Positions 55,166-63,532 of a DNA stretch of 64,000 nt are shown here, one piece after another (the first letter of the stretch is position 1; the number at the start of each line of letters is the position of its first letter). Made by a program: the position numbers and the translations under genes. Below the pieces are notes generated by a model, which was given only the letters and a program-made list of their open reading frames with translations, was not told the DNA's origin and made no database searches. The DNA comes from JACVRW01 sp963764665 (GTDB lineage Bacteria > Actinomycetota > Thermoleophilia > Solirubrobacterales > Thermoleophilaceae). The stretch is from positions 1 to 64,000 of the forward strand of contig CAVXTL010000002.1 of NCBI GenBank assembly GCA_963764665.1. The letters run 5' to 3'.

Positions 55166-56014
55166 ATGGGTGCCTTCGACGCGGCGGCCGTGATCATCAC
55201 ATCGGTCGCGGTGGTCATCCTAATTGCGCTGACCAATCCAGGTGACGCTCTCTGTTATCTGGTCGCTTTTCCGGTATGGATCGTGTCCCGGGATCTGGGC
55301 GCGCTCGCCGCCGCGGGGGTCGGGGCCTTCGCGCTCGCCTGCGTGGCCGTCGCCGCCGCGGTCGACGGTGGTGGGTTCGGCCCGCTGGGATATGTTGGCC
55401 TGGCCGCTGTCCTGGGAGGTGTGATCGTCGCCGGAGGGCAGGCGGTGGTGCCGCGCAGCGGGACCAGGCTGCCGCCCCCCTCCACCCTGTTGCGGATGCT
55501 GACCGTCCGGCCCGAGGTCACGAACAGGTCGGAGGCGCTGAGCCGCCGTGAGCTCCAGATCCTGGAGTCGATCGCCACCGGCGCGAAGAACGCGGAGATC
55601 GCCGATCGGTTCGTGATCTCGCAGAACACCGTCAAGTCCCACGTGAGCCAGATCCTCAAGAAGCTGTCGGCCGCGAACCGAACGGAGGCGGCCTTCCGCT
55701 ACGTCGAGCTGTACGGCTCCCCGTCCATGCCCCAGGACGCCACCGTGGGCACCAACGGCGACGCGCAAGACTCGGACCGGATCGGGGCCACCGTGGCGGT
55801 GGGCGCGACCGTGACAGAGCTGCGCCGGAACGACAAGCTCCTCCTCGGCCTGGAGGACGGGCGGGCCCTGGAGGTCCCCACGCTCGAGGAGCTGCGCGGA
55901 CGTGTGCACGTCGGCGCGTCGATGATCGTCTATTACGACCAGCGCGACCGCGTATGCGGCTGGTACCTGCCCGGCGAGGAGCTGGGCATGGACCTCCGTC
56001 ACTGGGTCAAATAG
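55166..56014 (+). CDS. Membrane-anchored LuxR-type transcriptional regulator
   Basis: 282 residues from ATG 55166. Three or four N-terminal hydrophobic helices (AAAVIITSVAVVILIAL, LCYLVAFPVWIV, LAAVLGGVIVAGGQAVV, about 1-105) precede a LuxR HTH (LSRRELQILESIATGAKNAEIADRFVISQNTVKSHVSQILKKL, about 132-175). A C-terminal region of about 90 residues (DKLLLGLEDGRALEVPTLEELRG) looks like a small sensor domain. Membrane tethering of a LuxR protein suggests sensing in or at the membrane. Upstream in-frame ATGs (55109) exist. Confidence 0.75.
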   Translation: MGAFDAAAVIITSVAVVILIALTNPGDALCYLVAFPVWIVSRDLGALAAAGVGAFALACVAVAAAVDGGGFGPLGYVGLAAVLGGVIVAGGQAVVPRSGTRLPPPSTLLRMLTVRPEVTNRSEALSRRELQILESIATGAKNAEIADRFVISQNTVKSHVSQILKKLSAANRTEAAFRYVELYGSPSMPQDATVGTNGDAQDSDRIGATVAVGATVTELRRNDKLLLGLEDGRALEVPTLEELRGRVHVGASMIVYYDQRDRVCGWYLPGEELGMDLRHWVK

Positions 56015-56158
56015 CGGGCTGCAGCGCCTCTCGGCGGCCGCGGGTTTGGTGTTCGCGACGGTGGGGCACTCCTTTGGGGGGTAAGGACTTGGTCCCCTCA
56101 TCATTTTCGGCTAGTCGGTGGATGCCCTCACTGGCCGTGGGCGTCGGCATGCTTGCGT

Positions 56159-56764
56159 ATGAGAACTCGACGCTACGGCTCAATGCACGGTTTACACGCC
56201 CGGATGGCAACCGGTGTGGTGGCCGTTGCGCTGGTATTCGCCTCAGCGGCCCCGGTCGAGGCGGCCGGCGGCGGGACCGCGCGGGCCGCTCAGGCGGGTT
56301 GCGCCGCCGCTGACGCGGCTGCGGTGGAAACGCGGCGCTTCCAGCGGGCGGTGCTGTGTACGCACAACGTCGTGCGGCGCGAGCGCGGACTGCGCCGGCT
56401 GCGCCTGAACCCGGACCTCTCGCGCGTGGCCGCCAGGTATGCGCGCGACATGGTCTCGCGCCACTACTTCGCCCACCTGTCCCCGGATCGCCGGGACCAC
56501 ATGGACAGAATCGCCGCGAGCGCCTACCGCCCCGACGCGGGCTGCTGGACGGCCGGCGAGAACCTCTTCTTCTCGCGCGTGAGCTCCACCCCCGGACAGC
56601 TGCTGGGCGCCTGGCTCGGCAGCGCGTCGCACCGTCGCAACGTGCTGCGTCCCGGCTGGCGCGACTTCGGGGTCGGAGTGGTGGGCATGTCGCCGCAGGG
56701 CGACCCGGGCGGGTTGACCGTGGTGGCCCTGTTCGGCACGCGCAGCGACCGCGCCTGCGCCTGA
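56159..56764 (+). CDS. Secreted CAP (SCP/PR-1-like) domain protein
   Basis: 201 residues from ATG 56159; the signal peptide includes MATGVVAVALVFASAAPVEA. The CAP domain is highly similar to that of the 6245-6844 protein: VLCTHNVVRRERGLRRLRLN, RHYFAHLSPDRRDHMDRI, CWTAGENLFFS, SASHRRNVLRPGWRDFGVG. The two are paralogues 50 kb apart. Alternative starts are TTG 56153 and ATG 56189. No riboswitch was seen upstream of this copy. Function is unknown beyond being exported. Confidence 0.83.
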   Translation: MRTRRYGSMHGLHARMATGVVAVALVFASAAPVEAAGGGTARAAQAGCAAADAAAVETRRFQRAVLCTHNVVRRERGLRRLRLNPDLSRVAARYARDMVSRHYFAHLSPDRRDHMDRIAASAYRPDAGCWTAGENLFFSRVSSTPGQLLGAWLGSASHRRNVLRPGWRDFGVGVVGMSPQGDPGGLTVVALFGTRSDRACA

Positions 56765-56783
56765 GAGATCACTGGCCGGGCAC

Positions 56784-56815
56784 GGCGCGAGGGGCCTGAC
56801 TTCGCCCCCCGCGCC
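56784..56815. terminator. Bidirectional hairpin between convergent CAP and LPHTG genes
   Basis: GGCGCGAGGGGC pairs with GCCCCCCGCGCC (one mismatch) around an 8-base loop, between two convergent stop codons. Likely serves both genes. Confidence 0.6.
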
Positions 56816-56833
56816 ATGCGGGCCATCCCCGGT

Positions 56834-57547
56834 CTAGGCGGAGTGCGTGCGGCGGCGGAGCAGTGAGCCGCCGGCAAGCCCGGCCACGCCGAGCAGGCCC
56901 AGCGGCAGGCTGCCACCGAAGCCGGTGTGGGGAAGCGACTCGGTCTCCTCGCCCGCCTGCACGAGTACGACGGGTGTGGTGGTGGGCACCTCGCGGGTGC
57001 CGGTGTTGCCCTTGACGCGCTCCTTGCGGGTGCCGACCTTGCCGAGCACGCCCTTCTTCTCCTGCACCTCGGGAGTCTCGGGCACGGTCTCGGCGGGTAC
57101 GTCGGGTAGGCCGAGATTCACCACGGGCGCGGCCGGCGTCTCAGCCGGAGGTGCGACCGGGACGGGCGCCGGGGTGGGTGACGCCGGTGCCGGCACCGGG
57201 GCCGGCGTTACGGGCACGGGCACGGGCGCGGGAGCCGGTGCGGGTGCAGCCGGTGTGGGTGCCGGAGCAGGCGCCGGGGGTGTGGGCGCGGGTGCGGGCG
57301 CCACCGGCTTGGGGGTCGGCGGGGCCGGCGGAGTCCAGTGCTCCTCCTTCGGCGGTGACCACTCCTCGTGCTTGGGAGGAGACCACTCCTCGTGCTTCGG
57401 CGGAGACCATCCGCTGTGGCCGCCGCCGCGCTCCTTGTCGCAGTCCGGGTTGTCCCAAGCGAACGCGCTCGTAGCGGACAGACCCAGCAGCGCGGCAATC
57501 GCGGCGGTTACACCGGCAATGCGTATGGACAGACGTCTGGTGGACAC
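56834..57547 (-). CDS. Proline-rich surface protein with LPHTG sortase signal
   Basis: 237 residues from GTG 57547 (GGGGAGG upstream). The signal peptide (GVTAAIAALLGLSATSAFA) is followed by three copies of the WSPPKHEE unit (about 48-72), a long Pro/Ala stalk (about 75-145), a basic segment (KKGVLGKVGTRKERVKG) and the C-terminal sorting signal LPHTG, a hydrophobic helix and RRR tail. It should be linked to peptidoglycan by a sortase, with the stalk crossing the wall. No sortase gene is in the window. The His-rich repeats might bind metal; this is speculative. Confidence 0.8.
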   Translation of the reverse strand: MSTRRLSIRIAGVTAAIAALLGLSATSAFAWDNPDCDKERGGGHSGWSPPKHEEWSPPKHEEWSPPKEEHWTPPAPPTPKPVAPAPAPTPPAPAPAPTPAAPAPAPAPVPVPVTPAPVPAPASPTPAPVPVAPPAETPAAPVVNLGLPDVPAETVPETPEVQEKKGVLGKVGTRKERVKGNTGTREVPTTTPVVLVQAGEETESLPHTGFGGSLPLGLLGVAGLAGGSLLRRRTHSA

Positions 57548-57775
57548 ACTGACCTCCCCTGGTCGCAAGGAACGACGGGAGCTGTCCCCGCCGAATTTCT
57601 GAGCAATGCGAAAAGTTTCGACGCGGGTCCAACCAGCCCCATCCCCCCAAGGGATGAAAACGCTCGTCACTTCAGACGGTTTTTGCGCACACCAACCGAA
57701 AACAAGGGAAATGAGTGAATTACCGAGATCCGCAGGAAAAGCGAGCGATGGGCCCTCGTCGCTAGCGTGATCGCC

Positions 57776-58663
57776 GTGTCCTCGATCACCGCATTCCACT
57801 TCACGGACCCCGGCTGCCCATGGGCCTACTCGGCTCGTCCTGCGCACGCGCGCCTGATCTGGCGCTTCGGCGACCAGGTCGGCTGGCGGCTCGTGATGAT
57901 CGGCCTCAGCGAGACGGCCGAGCGCTACGTGGCTCGCGGATACACGCCGGCCCGCCTGGCCACGAGCTGGCGCATGTTCCAGGGACGCTTCGGGATGCCG
58001 TTCACGTTCGAGCTCAAGCCGCGGATGGCGGGCACCTCCCGCGCATGCCGGGCGATCGTGGCCGCCCGGGCCATCGACCCCGCCCTCGGGGAGTGGGCGC
58101 TGCGCGACCTCCAGCTGATGCAGTTCACATCCGGCCGGCTTCTCGACGAGGACGCCGACCTGCGCCACGCGCTCGGGGGCATCCCCGGCCTCGACGCGGA
58201 TGCCGTGGTGCGAAGCATCGACCGCCCGGAGGTCCTGGCCGCGTACGAGGCGGACCGCGAGCTCACCCGCACGGCGGAGGGCACGCCCACCCACGCTCAG
58301 GACCGCCACGCCACAAGCGACGGGCCGGTCCGCTACACAGCCCCGTCAGTCGTCTTCGAGCAGGCCGACGGCCGCCGGCTCGAGGTGGGGGGCTTTCAGC
58401 CGTTCGAGGCCTACGACACGGCACTCGCCAATCTCGACGTCTCGCTGAACCGGCGTCCGCCCCCGGCCGATCCCCTCGAGGCGCTCGCCACCTTCCCGAA
58501 CGGCCTGACCACGGCGGAGCTCGCCGAGGTTCTGCGGCCGTCCGACCTGGCCGCGGCGGACCTGACCGCGACCGAGGGGCACCTGGTCGCGCTCGCCGGC
58601 GAGGGCACTCTGCTCTGCAAGCCGGTTGGCGACGGCGCTCTCTGGCGGCTGCCCGCTAGCTAG
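57776..58663 (+). CDS. DsbA-family (FrnE-like) oxidoreductase
   Basis: About 295 residues, cytosolic. The thioredoxin-fold start ITAFHFTDPGCPWAYSARPAH carries a single Cys (CPWA) where DsbA enzymes have CxxC, as in the FrnE/2-hydroxychromene-carboxylate-isomerase branch. An inserted helical domain follows (about 50-150), then the fold's cis-Pro region (YTAPSVVFEQADGR). The C-terminal 80 residues (TTAELAEVLRPSDLAAADLTATEGHLVALAGEG) resemble a winged helix. Thiol redox or glutathione-type chemistry is likely. GTG 57767 is an alternative start. Confidence 0.72.
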   Translation: MSSITAFHFTDPGCPWAYSARPAHARLIWRFGDQVGWRLVMIGLSETAERYVARGYTPARLATSWRMFQGRFGMPFTFELKPRMAGTSRACRAIVAARAIDPALGEWALRDLQLMQFTSGRLLDEDADLRHALGGIPGLDADAVVRSIDRPEVLAAYEADRELTRTAEGTPTHAQDRHATSDGPVRYTAPSVVFEQADGRRLEVGGFQPFEAYDTALANLDVSLNRRPPPADPLEALATFPNGLTTAELAEVLRPSDLAAADLTATEGHLVALAGEGTLLCKPVGDGALWRLPAS

Positions 58664-59021
58664 CGGCCTGCCGCGCCAGCCAGCCGCTGAGCAGCGCACC
58701 GCTCGCGGCCGCGAAGAGGACGCCGGGGAAGACGCCCGGGCGGAGGTGCCGGCGGGCCAGCACGCATGCGGCGGCGTCGATCCCGTCCACCACCGCCGAT
58801 GCCTCGAGCCAGCCGCGTGTGGGCGCTTCGCGGTCCAGGGCGAGATGGAGCCCGAGGCCGACTCCCAGGTCGCGGGCGCCGACCATGCGGACGAAGAGGC
58901 TCGCTCCGCCCTCCGAGGCCCCGGCCATCGTCCTCGCCACGACCCCCGGCGCGAGCAGCGACACCACCCCGAAGGCGATCCGTCCGCGCGCCAGGTTGAC
59001 CGCCAGGTCCTTCGTGTCCAC
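58656..59021 (-). CDS. Small membrane protein (DUF4267-like)
   Basis: 121 residues from GTG 59021. Four hydrophobic segments (GRIAFGVVSLLAPGVVA, RMVGARDLGVGLGLHLAL, VDGIDAAACVLARR, GVLFAAASGALLSGWL) with the GARDLGVGLGL block, seen in small four-helix membrane proteins of actinobacteria. No function is known. It overlaps the convergent DsbA-like gene by 8 bases and diverges from the 59060 gene. Confidence 0.65.
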   Translation of the reverse strand: MDTKDLAVNLARGRIAFGVVSLLAPGVVARTMAGASEGGASLFVRMVGARDLGVGLGLHLALDREAPTRGWLEASAVVDGIDAAACVLARRHLRPGVFPGVLFAAASGALLSGWLARQAAS

Positions 59022-59059
59022 CGCGTCGATCCTACGAGACGAAGGCGATACTTCCGGCC

Positions 59060-60364
59060 GTGACCGACCCGGACCGACGCAGGCGGAGCCGTTCCGGGCA
59101 GCTTCGGGACGCGGTGATCTGGGGAATGGCGCTGGGCGCGGCCGCGGGCGCCGTGCTGGGCGATGCGATCGAGGGGGTCGGGGCCGGACTGGGAGCCGTG
59201 GTGGGCGCAGCCCTCTACGCGCCCGCCGAGGTGATCACCACGATGAGCAGGGGCGGGGCGGACATCAAGCCGCTCTGGCAGCGCATCTTCAGCAGCGCCC
59301 TGCTGATGGCGCTGTTCGGCTGGCTGCTCGGACTGGTCTACGGCCAGGACGAGGCCCTTCTCACCGGAATCATCAGCGGCGCACTTCTCGGTCTGCTGGG
59401 TCTGCGGCCCTGGAAGCTCGCCATCGGGCTTGCCGTGGGCGCTGCTCTGGGGGCCCTGTTCCAAGCTCTCGACGCCGGTGTCGAGTCTGCGCTCGTGGCA
59501 GCGGCGGTGGCGGTGGTCTACCGGGTGGTGGCCGCCATCGCCTACCGCGACCGGCCCCTGGTCCGCGTGATGGCCGAGGAGGTACCGGCGGCGGAGCTGC
59601 GATATGTCGTGCCCTTCGAGGCGCGCTCGCGGTACGTCGGGGCCGACTACGTCGAGCAGCTCGCGAAGGTCCGGGGCGGGACCTTTCGCCGCAATCCTCC
59701 CGACGTGGGAATCCTGGCCTCGCTCGACAGCTTGGAAGGGCCGACCTTCCACGCGAGCCGGGTGCACCCGCTGATCCGCGAGTTCTACGAGCACACCAGT
59801 CGCTTCAAGCTCTCGATCGTTCCCGAGTGGCGGCGCTGGATGAAGCCCGGCTACGAGCTCTTCAAGCTGCTGGTGGCGCAGCCGCTCGGGCAGGCCACGA
59901 TCCCGTCCAACATCGAAGAGGCCCAGCGCGGGATGATCAGCACGATCGACACGATCGCCCTCGACGGCAGCGAGGAGATCGACATCCGGGGCTGGATCCG
60001 CACCTACGCGGACTCGGGCAAGCCGATCTACGTGGGCATCTACACCAGCTTCAGGCACGAGGACCGCGGCTACGTGAGCGTCGGCTTCCCGATCCCGAGC
60101 GCCAACTTCACCGCCACGCTGCTTCCGAAGAACGTCGGTGAGCACGACTTCGAGCTGACGTCGCGATCCGAGCTCCCGTTTCCGGGCCACTACCTGAGCT
60201 CCGTGGACAGCGAGCGAGACGCGCTGACGGTCATCAAGCTCCTCTACTTCCAAGAGCGCATCTTCGTGTACGTCGCCGAAGGCGAGTTGAAGACTGAGCA
60301 CAGCTTCTACCTGGCGGGACAGCGGTTCCTGACCCTCCATTACGAGGTCGAGCGGCTTGTGTAA
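59060..60364 (+). CDS. Membrane protein of unknown function with large soluble C-terminus
   Basis: 434 residues from GTG 59060. Residues 15-155 are Gly/Ala-rich membrane segments with glycine-zipper spacing (GMALGAAAGAVLGDAIEGVGAGLGAVVGAAL, GIISGALLGLLGLRPWKLAIG). Residues 180-434 are soluble and mixed alpha/beta, with aromatic and polar conserved-looking stretches (FYEHTSRFKLSIVPEWRRWMKPGYELFK, QPLGQATIPSNIEEAQRGM, YVGIYTSFRHEDRGYVSVGFPIP). No family was recognised. The gene stands alone between divergent and convergent neighbours. Confidence 0.65.
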   Translation: MTDPDRRRRSRSGQLRDAVIWGMALGAAAGAVLGDAIEGVGAGLGAVVGAALYAPAEVITTMSRGGADIKPLWQRIFSSALLMALFGWLLGLVYGQDEALLTGIISGALLGLLGLRPWKLAIGLAVGAALGALFQALDAGVESALVAAAVAVVYRVVAAIAYRDRPLVRVMAEEVPAAELRYVVPFEARSRYVGADYVEQLAKVRGGTFRRNPPDVGILASLDSLEGPTFHASRVHPLIREFYEHTSRFKLSIVPEWRRWMKPGYELFKLLVAQPLGQATIPSNIEEAQRGMISTIDTIALDGSEEIDIRGWIRTYADSGKPIYVGIYTSFRHEDRGYVSVGFPIPSANFTATLLPKNVGEHDFELTSRSELPFPGHYLSSVDSERDALTVIKLLYFQERIFVYVAEGELKTEHSFYLAGQRFLTLHYEVERLV

Positions 60365-60368
60365 GTAG

Positions 60369-61514
60369 CTAGGCCGCTGCGGCCTGCGCGTTCTCGAGCA
60401 GCTCGCGCCGGAGGGCGCCGACCTCGCGCGGGCGGTTGGCCGCCAGGGCGCCGACCAGCTGCCGGTGCCGGTCGCGGAAGCGGACGCAGAACGAGTCCGC
60501 ATCCCCCTCGATCTCGGTCGAGTCCCACTCGTGGGCATGGCCTACGTGCTGAAGGCGCAGCCCGAACTGGTCGGACCAGAAGTAGGGCAGGTCGTCGTAG
60601 GGCCGCGAGCGGCCGAGGATGGCGTGGGCCACGGTCGCCGCCTGCCCCGCCGCGGAGGTCCAGTGCTCCACTCGCGCGCGGGCCCCGAGCAGGGGCCGCC
60701 ATGAGCAGGCCACGTCGCCGCACGCGAACACGCCCGGCTGGGCGGTGCGGCCGCAGGCGTCGGTGTCGATCCCGGCACGGTGCCCGCCGAGCAGCTCGGA
60801 CGCCGGCTCGGCGCCGATCGCGATCAGGGCCGTCTCGCAGGCGACGACCGACCCGTCCGCGAGCTCGACGCCCGACAGCCGCCCGTCCCCGCCGGTGCGC
60901 AGACCGCGCAGGCCGACCCCCATGCGGAGGTCCACACCGTGATCGCGGTAGCGCTCCGCGAGCACGCCGCCGACCTCCTCTCCGAGTATCCGCGCAAGCG
61001 GAACGGGAGTCAGGTCGATCAGCGTCACCTCCACACCGAGCGAGCGCGCGGTGGAGGCCACCTCCGCGCCCACGAACCCCGCTCCCACGATCGCCAGGCG
61101 GCTGGTGCGGCGCAGCTCGCGGCTCAGGGCGGCGGCGTCGGCCGCCGTCCTCAGAGTGAGCACACCCGGGGGTGCGGGCTCGGGCAACGCGCGCGCTCGC
61201 GCGCCGGTGGCGATCACGAGGGCGTCGGCGGGGGGTCCGCCGGCCACCGTGCGCCTGTCGAGATCCAGTTGCTCGACCCGATGCCCGAGCTGCAGCTCGA
61301 TCTCGCGCTCCTCCCAGTGGGAGCTCGGGCGCAGCTCGAGCCGCTCGCGCGCGCCGGCCAGGAACTCCTTGGAGAGGGCGGGCCGCTCGTAGGGCGCATG
61401 CGGCTCGTCGCCGAACACCACGAGCCGCCCGTCGAAGCCTTCGGCGCGCAGCGTCTCCGCGCAGCGCGACCCGGCGAGCCCCGCGCCGACGATCACGACG
61501 GTCCGGGGGCTCAC
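60369..61514 (-). CDS. FAD-dependent ferredoxin/rubredoxin reductase
   Basis: 381 residues. The FAD site VVIVGAGLAGSRCAETLR at the N-terminus, PYERPALSKEFL (about 42), NAD site RLAIVGAGFVGAEVASTARSLG (about 140) and GVFACGDVA (about 272) define a ferredoxin-NAD(P)+ reductase of the oxygenase-coupled type. It would pass electrons from NAD(P)H to the 3Fe-4S ferredoxin encoded just upstream (GTGA overlap). Together they usually serve a cytochrome P450 or Rieske oxygenase; here the partner may be the membrane reductase in the same operon. Confidence 0.9.
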   Translation of the reverse strand: MSPRTVVIVGAGLAGSRCAETLRAEGFDGRLVVFGDEPHAPYERPALSKEFLAGARERLELRPSSHWEEREIELQLGHRVEQLDLDRRTVAGGPPADALVIATGARARALPEPAPPGVLTLRTAADAAALSRELRRTSRLAIVGAGFVGAEVASTARSLGVEVTLIDLTPVPLARILGEEVGGVLAERYRDHGVDLRMGVGLRGLRTGGDGRLSGVELADGSVVACETALIAIGAEPASELLGGHRAGIDTDACGRTAQPGVFACGDVACSWRPLLGARARVEHWTSAAGQAATVAHAILGRSRPYDDLPYFWSDQFGLRLQHVGHAHEWDSTEIEGDADSFCVRFRDRHRQLVGALAANRPREVGALRRELLENAQAAAA

Positions 61515-61726
61515 GCCTCGCGCTCCCCGGAGTCGGCGTCGTAGATCGCGATGGCGCCCATCGGGCACGATCCGGCGGCGTCGAGCACGCCGTCGTCGTC
61601 TGTGGTGCCCTGCCGAACCGAGGCGACCCCGTCGGGGCCGATGTCGAACAGCTCGGGGGCGAGCTCGGCACAGGTGCCGAATCCGCTGCAGAGCGATCCG
61701 TCGATGACGATTCGGTGAGTGGTCAT
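61511..61726 (-). CDS. 3Fe-4S ferredoxin
   Basis: 71 residues. Cysteines occur as CSGFGTCAELAPELF and, near the C-terminus, SCPMGAI: three ligands with the second position of the usual CxxCxxC replaced, the sign of a [3Fe-4S] cluster. ATG 61726 has AAGGAG upstream and overlaps the stop of the membrane reductase gene (ATGA). It is a small cytosolic one-electron carrier, reduced by the neighbouring reductase. Confidence 0.9.
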   Translation of the reverse strand: MTTHRIVIDGSLCSGFGTCAELAPELFDIGPDGVASVRQGTTDDDGVLDAAGSCPMGAIAIYDADSGEREA

Positions 61727-62301
61727 GATGCTCCTTCGGTTGCGGCCGGCCGCGGGCGCGGCCGGGTCGGGGGTCGGGCCGGGACGAGGGCGCGCCAGGC
61801 GGTCGCCGCCGACACGGCCCCGATGGCGCCGAGGTACAGGGAGAGCGCCCAGGGGGAGGCCGAGTCGGACCCCGCCATCACTCCGTGCGCGGTCGCGGCC
61901 GCAAAGGCGCCGTAAGTCGTCCAGTGCAGGCGCCGCCAGTTGCGCATGCCGATGCGCCGGCGCAGGCCGAAGGACACGTAGACGATCAGCATCAGCTCGG
62001 CCGCCACCACGCCCAGCCCGGTCCAGAACGGGCGGTATGGCGCCGTGCCGGGCACGAGGAGCGCGAGCAGTCCGATCTCCACGGTGTGATCGAGCACGAG
62101 CGCGAGTCCGTGGAGGGCGAGGGCGGTGAGCGAGAGCAGCGCCAGCGTCCGGTGGAGGTCCACCGCCGTTGCGGGCTTGATCGCCTTGCCGAACGGACGC
62201 GACTTGACCACGAGGCCGGCGAGCACGGACACGGTCAGCAGCACGTAGGCCGTCATGCCGGTCGCGCGCGCGAGCAGCCAGAAGGTTGGGTCGGACTTCA
62301 C
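61723..62301 (-). CDS. Ferric-reductase-like transmembrane protein
   Basis: 192 residues with six membrane helices. Paired histidines on two helices (DLHRTLALLSLTALALHGLAL, about 50-70; RLHWTTYGAFAAATAHGVM, about 125-143) match the haem-binding pattern of the ferric reductase/YedZ domain. It probably passes electrons across the membrane through two b haems. GTG 62301 overlaps the ApbE stop. It sits between ApbE and ferredoxin, consistent with a transmembrane redox chain. Confidence 0.85.
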   Translation of the reverse strand: MKSDPTFWLLARATGMTAYVLLTVSVLAGLVVKSRPFGKAIKPATAVDLHRTLALLSLTALALHGLALVLDHTVEIGLLALLVPGTAPYRPFWTGLGVVAAELMLIVYVSFGLRRRIGMRNWRRLHWTTYGAFAAATAHGVMAGSDSASPWALSLYLGAIGAVSAATAWRALVPARPPTRPRPRPAATEGAS

Positions 62302-63164
62302 GCGAGGCCCCCCGCCAGCTGTGCGCTCCCGTCATTGCCGACGATCACAGCCGGGGTGCCGAGCCGCTCCGCCTCGCTCATGGCGTGCGGGCCGGCCAGG
62401 AAGATCGCCTTAGCGGCCACCTCGGCCTCGGTCGCGCTCGGGGCCGCGACGGTCACGGTGAGCGGTCCGCGGGCCGCCGGCCTGCAGGTGGCCGGGTCGA
62501 TCAGGTGATGGCGCTCCTCGCCGGCGCGGCGCCACCGGCGCCGGTCGCGTCCCGAGGTCGCGAGCCCGCCGGAGGCCAGGCCGAGCGTGAGCTCGCCGCG
62601 GGGCAGGTACACGCCCACCGGCCACGGCCCGTCGGAGCGGGCGGCCGATATCGCCAGGTCGCCTCCGGCGTTCACGAGGCACGGCCCCAGCGGCGCGAGC
62701 CGCTCGGCGCAGCGGTCGGCTGCGAAGCCCTTGACGATCCCGCCGAGGTCGATCCGCACGCCGGGGGCGAGCTCCACCCGGCGGCCGCGTACGTCCACCT
62801 CGCGGGGGGCGAGAGGGTCAGGTGCGGGCCGGCCGGCGGCGTCGCTGTCGAGGTCGGCGAAGGTGCGGTCGTAGCCGGCCGCGACCAGGGCGTCGTGAAG
62901 GGTGGGGTCGAAGCGGCCGTGCGTGCGCTCACGAGCGGCGAGCGCGAGCTTCACCACGGCGAGCATGTCGTCGCTCGCGTCGATCGCCCCCGCCGCGTTG
63001 AGGCGGGAGAGCTCGGAGTCCCGGCGAAAGCGCGAGAACACGCGCTCCAGGCGATCGAACTCCTCGCGCACCCGTGCCAGGGCCGCTCGGGTTGCCCGCG
63101 AGGGCGCTGCCTCGAGCAGGCACTCGACGCGGGTGCCCATGGCGCTGAAGGCGAGCTGTCGCAT
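62298..63164 (-). CDS. apbE: FAD:protein FMN transferase
   Basis: 288 residues. The family blocks are present: MGTRVECLLEA, FSRFRRDSELSRLN (about 43), HGRFDPTLHDALV (about 83), DLGGIVKGFAADRC (about 140), NAGGDLAIS (about 163) and HHLIDPATCRP (about 218). It covalently attaches FMN to Ser/Thr of exported or membrane proteins. The flavinylated acceptor (FMN-binding domain with an SGAT-like motif) is not seen in the window and may lie beyond the right edge. ATG shares a base with the upstream stop. Confidence 0.9.
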   Translation of the reverse strand: MRQLAFSAMGTRVECLLEAAPSRATRAALARVREEFDRLERVFSRFRRDSELSRLNAAGAIDASDDMLAVVKLALAARERTHGRFDPTLHDALVAAGYDRTFADLDSDAAGRPAPDPLAPREVDVRGRRVELAPGVRIDLGGIVKGFAADRCAERLAPLGPCLVNAGGDLAISAARSDGPWPVGVYLPRGELTLGLASGGLATSGRDRRRWRRAGEERHHLIDPATCRPAARGPLTVTVAAPSATEAEVAAKAIFLAGPHAMSEAERLGTPAVIVGNDGSAQLAGGLA

Positions 63165-63532
63165 CAGGAGCTCCCCGTGGAGGTCACGGGCGGCGCGGCG
63201 GTCACGGCCACCGGTGGCGGCGCGGCAGCCGCCGGTGCCGCTGCGGCCACGGGGCCGGCGGAGGGTGCCGCCGAGGCGGACGCGGCCGCCGCGGCGATCT
63301 CGCGCTGCCGGCGCGCGAGGCGCTGCCGATAGGTCGCAAAGCGGCGCTCCACGACGCGGTTCACGCGGCGCGACTCGCGCGCCAGGCGCTGCTCCCGGCG
63401 GTCGAGCGCGGCCGCGCGCGGGTCGGTCTCGGCCGGCTGGGCCCACGGGCGCGCGGCCACGACGGCCCAGACCAGGAAGAACACGAGCAGCGCCAGCGCG
63501 CCGGCGTGGAGGCGTGCAACGTGGTTAGTCAT
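63164..63532 (-). CDS. Small exported protein of the ApbE operon
   Basis: 122 residues from ATG 63532. One N-terminal membrane/signal helix (AGALALLVFFLVWAVVAARPW) is followed by an Arg-rich helical region (DRREQRLARESRRVNRVVERRFATYRQRLARRQRE) and an Ala/Pro/Val-rich low-complexity tail. No named domain. It overlaps the upstream gene by 8 bases and the ApbE gene by one, so it belongs to the redox operon. It may be a scaffold for the membrane complex. Confidence 0.6.
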   Translation of the reverse strand: MTNHVARLHAGALALLVFFLVWAVVAARPWAQPAETDPRAAALDRREQRLARESRRVNRVVERRFATYRQRLARRQREIAAAAASASAAPSAGPVAAAAPAAAAPPPVAVTAAPPVTSTGSS

